Origin: Schleiferiaceae bacterium
Lineage (GTDB): Bacteria > Bacteroidota > Bacteroidia > Flavobacteriales > Schleiferiaceae
Direction of reading: 5' to 3'
NCBI GenBank assembly: GCA_023260615.1
Contig: JALQUY010000004.1
Span: 1-26,218 of the forward strand
DNA: 26,218 bases
The position numbers and the translations under genes were made by a program. Below are positions 23,073 through 26,218 of this stretch, in pieces. Position 1 is the stretch's first letter. Every line of letters starts with the position of its first letter. The notes below the pieces were generated by a model. It saw only the letters and a program-made list of their open reading frames with translations, ran no database searches and had not been told where the DNA came from.

Positions 23073-24250
23073 TGCAATCGTTCAAGAATCATAGCCGATG
23101 CTCCACCTCCGCCGTTGCAGATGCCGGCACCGCCGTACTGCGCTTGGTTTTGCTGGAGAACGTGTAGCAAAGTAACAATAATTCGTGCACCACTGCACCC
23201 TAGGGGGTGGCCCAAGGAAACGGCGCCGCCATTTACGTTGCAGGTCGCAGGGTCAATGCCCAAGAGGTCCATGTTGACCAATCCGACGACCGAGAAGGCT
23301 TCGTTCAATTCCCAGAAGGCAATGTCCCGAACTTCCAAACCGGCCTTGGCGAGGGCCTTGGGCACGGCCTTGGCGGGGGCGGTCGTAAACCACTCGGGCT
23401 CGTGGGCAGCGTCCGCGGCAGCAGCGATGCGTGCCAAAGGCGTAAGCCCAAGTTCCGCCGCTTTTTCAGCGGACATCAAGACCAGGGCGGCTGCGCCGTC
23501 GTTCAAGGTGGAGGCATTAGCCGCCGTCACCGTACCATCTTTGGTAAAAGCAGGGCGAAGGGTGGGCACCTTGTCGCGCAAGATGTTGGTGTATTCCTCG
23601 TCGCGGTCGACAACCGTGGTGTTGCCACGGCGGTCCGTGATCTCCACCGCAATCACTTCTTCGCTGAATTTACCCGCTTCCCAGGCGGCGGCACTGCGGT
23701 CGTAGGACTGCAGGGCAAATGCGTCTTGCTCTTCCCGGCTGTAATCGTGCTCTTTGGCGCAGAGGTCTGCACATACCCCCATGACTTGCTGGTCGTACAC
23801 ATTGATCAGGCCATCTTTGGTCAGGCCGTCGACCAGTTGGGTATCACCAAATTTGAAGCCGATGCGGCTGTTGGGCAAGTAGTGCGGCACTTGGCTCATG
23901 TTTTCCATGCCGCCTGCTACCGCGATGTCGACGTCTCCAACTCGAATCGCATTCGCCGCCAAAGCGATGGCTTTCATGCCCGACGCGCACACCTTGTTCA
24001 CCGTCGTGCAGGGCACGTCCTGGCTCAAACCACCCGCAAGGGCAGCTTGCCGAGCAGGAGCCTGCCCCAAATTTGCCTGAAGCACGCTGCCCATAAACAC
24101 CTCCTGAACGAGGTTGGGGTCCAGGTTAATCTTAGCCAACGCGCCTTGAATCGCTTTGCCGCCTAATTCGGGGGCAGGAATGGAGGACAGGGCGCCTTGG
24201 AAGCGGCCAATGGGGGTTCGAACGGCGGAAACGATAACGACGTCTTTCAT
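23069..24250 (-). CDS. Acetyl-CoA C-acetyltransferase (thiolase)
   Basis: A 393-residue thiolase that condenses or cleaves acetoacetyl-CoA. Nucleophile Cys88 lies in NKVCASGMKA, the active-site His in GGAVSLGHPLGCSGAR, and the second Cys in GICNGGGGASAM. The glycine-rich end and the length fit the biosynthetic (type II) class, used in ketone-body, mevalonate or polyhydroxyalkanoate metabolism; no neighbour decides which. I chose ATG 24250 (MKDVVIVSAVRTPIG), the canonical thiolase start; upstream in-frame residues are not conserved. A -7-like TATCTTCG (24280-24287, minus) stands about 29 bases before the start. The following NlpC/P60 gene is coupled through a 4-base overlap. Confidence 0.93.
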   Translation of the reverse strand: MKDVVIVSAVRTPIGRFQGALSSIPAPELGGKAIQGALAKINLDPNLVQEVFMGSVLQANLGQAPARQAALAGGLSQDVPCTTVNKVCASGMKAIALAANAIRVGDVDIAVAGGMENMSQVPHYLPNSRIGFKFGDTQLVDGLTKDGLINVYDQQVMGVCADLCAKEHDYSREEQDAFALQSYDRSAAAWEAGKFSEEVIAVEITDRRGNTTVVDRDEEYTNILRDKVPTLRPAFTKDGTVTAANASTLNDGAAALVLMSAEKAAELGLTPLARIAAAADAAHEPEWFTTAPAKAVPKALAKAGLEVRDIAFWELNEAFSVVGLVNMDLLGIDPATCNVNGGAVSLGHPLGCSGARIIVTLLHVLQQNQAQYGGAGICNGGGGASAMILERLH

Positions 24251-24342
24251 AGCAAATGGGGTGGGTTGTGAATTGCGAACGAAGATAGGGACCGACACTC
24301 TCCCGATGGTTCTCGAATTTTCTTCTTCACCGCGCATTTAGG

Positions 24343-24374
24343 TTGTGTGGAAGCCGATTTTTCATGTATTTTCG
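24343..24374 (+). promoter_or_regulatory. Promoter for tRNA-Ser (TTG-N21-TATTTTCG)
   Basis: TTG at 24343-24345 and TATTTTCG at 24367-24374 are 21 bases apart, close to the -33/-7 pattern. Transcription would begin about 25 bases before the tRNA, leaving a short leader for processing. Confidence 0.5.
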
Positions 24375-24405
24375 CAGCCCTAATTCAGTCTATCTGTACA
24401 TACCC

Positions 24406-24492
24406 GGTGAGGTGGGTGAGAGGCTGAAACCACCAGTTTGCTAAACTGGCGTACGGGAAACTGTACCGCGGGTTCGAATCCCGCCCTCACCG
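24406..24492 (+). tRNA. tRNA-Ser, anticodon GCU (reads AGC/AGU)
   Basis: An 87-base class II tRNA. The acceptor stem pairs GGTGAGG (24406-24412) with CCTCACC (24485-24491), with discriminator G at 24492. The anticodon stem CCAGT/ACTGG encloses loop TTGCTAA with anticodon GCT at 24440-24442. A long variable arm (GTAC paired with GTAC) is present, as expected for serine, and the T arm is GCGGG-TTCGAAT-CCCGC. CCA is not encoded. I found no duplicated 3' end nearby, so no sign of an integrated element at this tRNA. Confidence 0.96.
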
Positions 24493-24500
24493 CAAAAGCA

Positions 24501-24533
24501 AAAACCCCGCAACGAAAGTTGCGGGGTTTTTTT
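24501..24533 (+). terminator. Rho-independent terminator after tRNA-Ser
   Basis: AAAACCCCGCAAC, loop GAAA and GTTGCGGGGTTTT form a 13-base-pair hairpin with a GNRA-type tetraloop, followed by further T. It starts 9 bases after the tRNA. Confidence 0.92.
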
Positions 24534-24583
24534 ACACCTGAAGGGCAGGAAACTTTTTTCCGTATCCTTCAGGTGTAAAAAAA
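24527..24583. repeat. Long inverted repeat with 18-base perfect arms
   Basis: TTTTTTTACACCTGAAGG (24527-24544) is repeated inverted at 24566-24583. The 21-base loop contains a further small inverted repeat (GGAAA with TTTCC), so a large hairpin can form on either strand. The left arm overlaps the T run of the tRNA terminator and the right arm overlaps the T run of the opposing terminator, so it links two convergent terminators. Confidence 0.75.
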
Positions 24584-24605
24584 CCAGGCGCGATGCGCAA
24601 GTGGT
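24577..24605 (-). terminator. Probable terminator of the GH16 gene (minus strand)
   Basis: On the minus strand ACCA and TGGT enclose an inner GCGC-ATC-GCGC stem, followed by seven T. The outer stem continues into a longer inverted match, AAAAGCAAAAACC near 24494-24506 against GGTTTTTGCTTTT near 24603-24615. It lies about 60 bases beyond the GH16 stop. Confidence 0.6.
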
Positions 24606-24663
24606 TTTTGCTTTTAGCTCACCCCCTAAGGGAAAACGCGAGCGGAGCGAGCGTTATCCCGCT

Positions 24664-25773
24664 TTAAGGTTGGAAAACGCGGATGTAATCCACCGCCATG
24701 CGCTGGGGGAAGGTGGTTTGGGAATTCGGACTTCCGGGCCAATTGCCCCCAACAGCCACGTTAAAAATGAAGAAGAAGGGTTCGTGGAACTCCGTCTTGT
24801 CGGAACCGGTAATGTCCAATGTGTAGTACTTAACATCGTCCCGGTACCACTTAATGGAGCTTGCATCCCAGATAATGGAATAGACGTGAAATTCATCCTG
24901 GTAGGAACTGCCGTTGGGAACCACGATGGATCCACCTGTGTAGGCATGGTTTCCGTTGCTGGACCAGTGACCTGTTCCATGAATGCGTTCGTCGCCTTGG
25001 TTGGGCGTACTGCCACCAATCATCTCCATGATGTCAATTTCCCCACACGAAGGCCATCCCACAGAGGAGATGTTTTCACCAAGCATCCAGAGGGCAGGCC
25101 ATAGACCTTGGCCCGAAGGAAGGGCGGCGCGAATGTCGATACGTCCGTATTTAAACGATCGCTTGCCCTTGGTAATCATACGCGAGGAGGTGTAATTGAA
25201 GCCCCCGAAGGATTCTTCTTTGGCGGTGATGAGTAAACTGCCATCCAGCAAGGAAGTGTTCTCTGCACGGTAGTACTCCAATTCGTTGTTGCCCCAGCCC
25301 CAATTGCCGTTGCCGATTTCAAAGGTCCAGTCGTCGCTGATGGCGGTGGAGTCAAATTCATCGTGCCAGACGAGGGTGTAGCCGGGATAGCTCATGGGGC
25401 TTGTGTAGCCTGTGGTCGGTACCAAAGGCGTTTGCTGCACGAGGTCCACATGAATCGTGTCCCAAGCTTCGGCGTAAAGGTCAAAGGTGCTGTGGGCCCG
25501 AATGCGGACCGGATACGCGCCTGTGGCCGTGAACTGATGGGAGAATTGGCCGCTCGGCTCATTGAGCAGAAGGGCATTGGGATCTTGACCAATCTTCAGT
25601 GTATAGTAGTTGCTGGCATCGGCGGTCACACTAATGTCAACCAAGCCGGCCGTTTGGGTCGAAGGCAAAATGGTATAGGCCAAATTTTGGGGTGCATTGG
25701 CCGAGGGGCCTTGGGTTTCGCATCCCAAAAGAAGGAGCAGTGAAAGGAACATGATGGTTGGAAGCTTGGTCAT
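24664..25773 (-). CDS. GH16 family lipoprotein, probable laminarinase (endo-1,3-beta-glucanase)
   Basis: A 369-residue surface lipoprotein (lipobox LLLLGC, Cys18). Residues about 30-115 form a PKD/Ig-like domain that probably positions the enzyme. The GH16 domain (about 130-369) begins YTLVWHDEFD and has WGWGNNELEYY, SFKYGRIDIRAALPSGQGLW and the catalytic stretch GEIDIMEMIG, with nucleophile Glu245 and acid/base Glu250 flanking Asp247; the Met insertion in E-I-D-I-M-E is typical of the beta-1,3-glucanase type. It ends AVDYIRVFQP, as usual. I chose ATG 25773 because it opens on the lipoprotein signal. It follows a glycan-binding protein gene on the same strand, consistent with a laminarin utilization locus. 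Confidence 0.92.
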   Translation of the reverse strand: MTKLPTIMFLSLLLLLGCETQGPSANAPQNLAYTILPSTQTAGLVDISVTADASNYYTLKIGQDPNALLLNEPSGQFSHQFTATGAYPVRIRAHSTFDLYAEAWDTIHVDLVQQTPLVPTTGYTSPMSYPGYTLVWHDEFDSTAISDDWTFEIGNGNWGWGNNELEYYRAENTSLLDGSLLITAKEESFGGFNYTSSRMITKGKRSFKYGRIDIRAALPSGQGLWPALWMLGENISSVGWPSCGEIDIMEMIGGSTPNQGDERIHGTGHWSSNGNHAYTGGSIVVPNGSSYQDEFHVYSIIWDASSIKWYRDDVKYYTLDITGSDKTEFHEPFFFIFNVAVGGNWPGSPNSQTTFPQRMAVDYIRVFQP

Positions 25774-25777
25774 GGGG

Positions 25778-25785
25778 TAAAAATA
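25778..25785 (-). promoter_or_regulatory. Possible -7 box TATTTTTA for GH16, within a terminator T tract
   Basis: On the minus strand TATTTTTA is followed by CCCC and then the GH16 ATG, a 4-base spacing like several other genes here. It coincides with the T-rich tract after the hairpin at 25787-25810, so it may be no more than terminator sequence. Confidence 0.3.
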
Positions 25786-25786
25786 A

Positions 25787-25810
25787 AGTGGGCGGGTTGC
25801 CCCGCCCACT
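25787..25810 (-). terminator. Hairpin between the glycan-binding protein and GH16 genes (terminator or attenuator)
   Basis: AGTGGGCGGG and CCCGCCCACT form a 10-base-pair stem with a four-base loop. On the minus strand it is followed by TTTATTTTTA. It lies 21 bases after the upstream stop and 13 before the GH16 start, so it probably lowers rather than abolishes read-through, or protects the upstream mRNA end. Confidence 0.7.
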
Positions 25811-25831
25811 GAAAATTAGAAACGTGCTGGA

Positions 25832-26218
25832 TTACTCCTGTTTGATGTTATCCACGTGGAAGGTGCCCGCGTTGGAGACGCTCCATCCGGGGAAAATGAC
25901 GAGACGGTCGTACAAGGTGCCCACGCCGTTCAGGTCAAAGGTCAACTCGGTCCATGCTTGTGCCACGGTAACAGGTTGGTCCATTTCTACAAACTGGCTG
26001 GGTGCTGCTTGATCTTCCAACTTGAGGCGGAAGGTGCCCGTATCGGGAGCCCAAACCATCAATTTGATTTGATCCGCCGTGCTGAAGTCCAGTTTGGCGT
26101 CCAAATTGACGAAAAGACCTGCCCAGGTTTCATTGCCATGTACGGTCGTCAACACTGTGGCGCTCGTGTTGGCGCCAGAGGCATCGGGGTTAGCGCCAAT
26201 GCTGTAGGTGCTATTGCC
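25832..26218 (-). CDS. C-terminal part of a surface glycan-binding protein (partial, N-terminus beyond window)
   Basis: The frame is open from the right edge to a TAA at 25832-25834, about 128 residues. The fragment reads as a jelly-roll carbohydrate-binding module: NLDAKLDFSTADQIKLMVWA, then TGTFRLKLEDQ, WTELTFDLNGVGTLYDRLVIF and FHVDNIKQE, where a basic-type strand pattern ends in the typical final V-D-N-I. This resembles the C-terminal module of PKD-containing surface glycan-binding proteins found next to SusCD and GH16 genes in laminarin loci. The start lies beyond the window. An in-frame ATG exists at 26155, but the frame is open and similar in character upstream of it, so it is not the true start. 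Confidence 0.7.
   Translation of the reverse strand, partial: GNSTYSIGANPDASGANTSATVLTTVHGNETWAGLFVNLDAKLDFSTADQIKLMVWAPDTGTFRLKLEDQAAPSQFVEMDQPVTVAQAWTELTFDLNGVGTLYDRLVIFPGWSVSNAGTFHVDNIKQE

Noticed and set aside
24406..24492. tRNA-Ser as an integration site
   Set aside because: No repeat of the tRNA 3' end and no integrase gene are found in the window.

Overview
The window looks like chromosome of a Bacteroidota bacterium, probably an aquatic, T9SS-carrying member of the Flavobacteriia/Saprospiria side with fairly high GC for the group. The evidence is TonB-dependent receptors with carboxypeptidase-regulatory-like N-termini, a DUF4249 lipoprotein, type IX secretion sorting domains of both type A and type B, DUF6695, a GH16 laminarinase next to a glycan-binding protein, and TAnnTTTG-type -7 promoter boxes. 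Shine-Dalgarno sequences are not evident. I see no phage, IS element, CRISPR array or other mobile element.

Layout. Positions 1-5464 hold two divergent TonB-dependent receptors, the first cut by the window edge and the second followed by its DUF4249 lipoprotein partner. Positions 5403-9120 (minus strand) hold a sulfide-oxidation module: sulfide:quinone oxidoreductase, a TSUP-family exporter, a persulfide dioxygenase and a tandem rhodanese. The last two look like the halves of a CstB-like fusion separated by one extra base. Positions 9245-12926 (plus strand) hold a compact three-gene unit of DUF6695, a fold-type-I PLP enzyme and a fold-type-III PLP decarboxylase-like protein; I cannot assign it to a known pathway. 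Positions 12976-17091 hold a large IgGFc-binding-like T9SS type B protein and a broken gamma-glutamyltransferase. Positions 17078-18120 (minus) hold an OsmC-family protein and a 2OG-Fe(II) oxygenase. Position 18185 starts a kelch-like T9SS type A protein. Positions 19806-21832 (minus) hold mnmH and selD, the tRNA 2-selenouridine branch of selenium use. Next come a small coiled-coil lipoprotein, then thiolase and NlpC/P60 genes, a tRNA-Ser(GCU) followed by a stack of hairpins, and at the right edge the GH16 enzyme and the end of a glycan-binding protein, probably the edge of a laminarin utilization locus.

How the parts connect. Three intergenic sites share a Crp/Fnr-type palindrome, GTGA-N6-TCAC. 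They lie upstream of the TSUP/persulfide dioxygenase/rhodanese operon, between the sulfide:quinone oxidoreductase gene and the DUF6695/PLP operon, and between the OsmC operon and the kelch-like gene. This suggests one regulator, not encoded here, controlling a sulfide/persulfide regulon that may include the uncharacterised DUF6695/PLP operon. Several genes have a -7 box ending only 4-6 bases before the start codon, which suggests leaderless transcripts.

The best candidates for something undescribed are the DUF6695/PLP/PLP operon and its apparent link to sulfide control, and the one-base split of the CstB-like protein at a sequence that could support +1 frameshifting. The two apparent gene lesions (CstB-like split, ggt deletion) could also be assembly errors.
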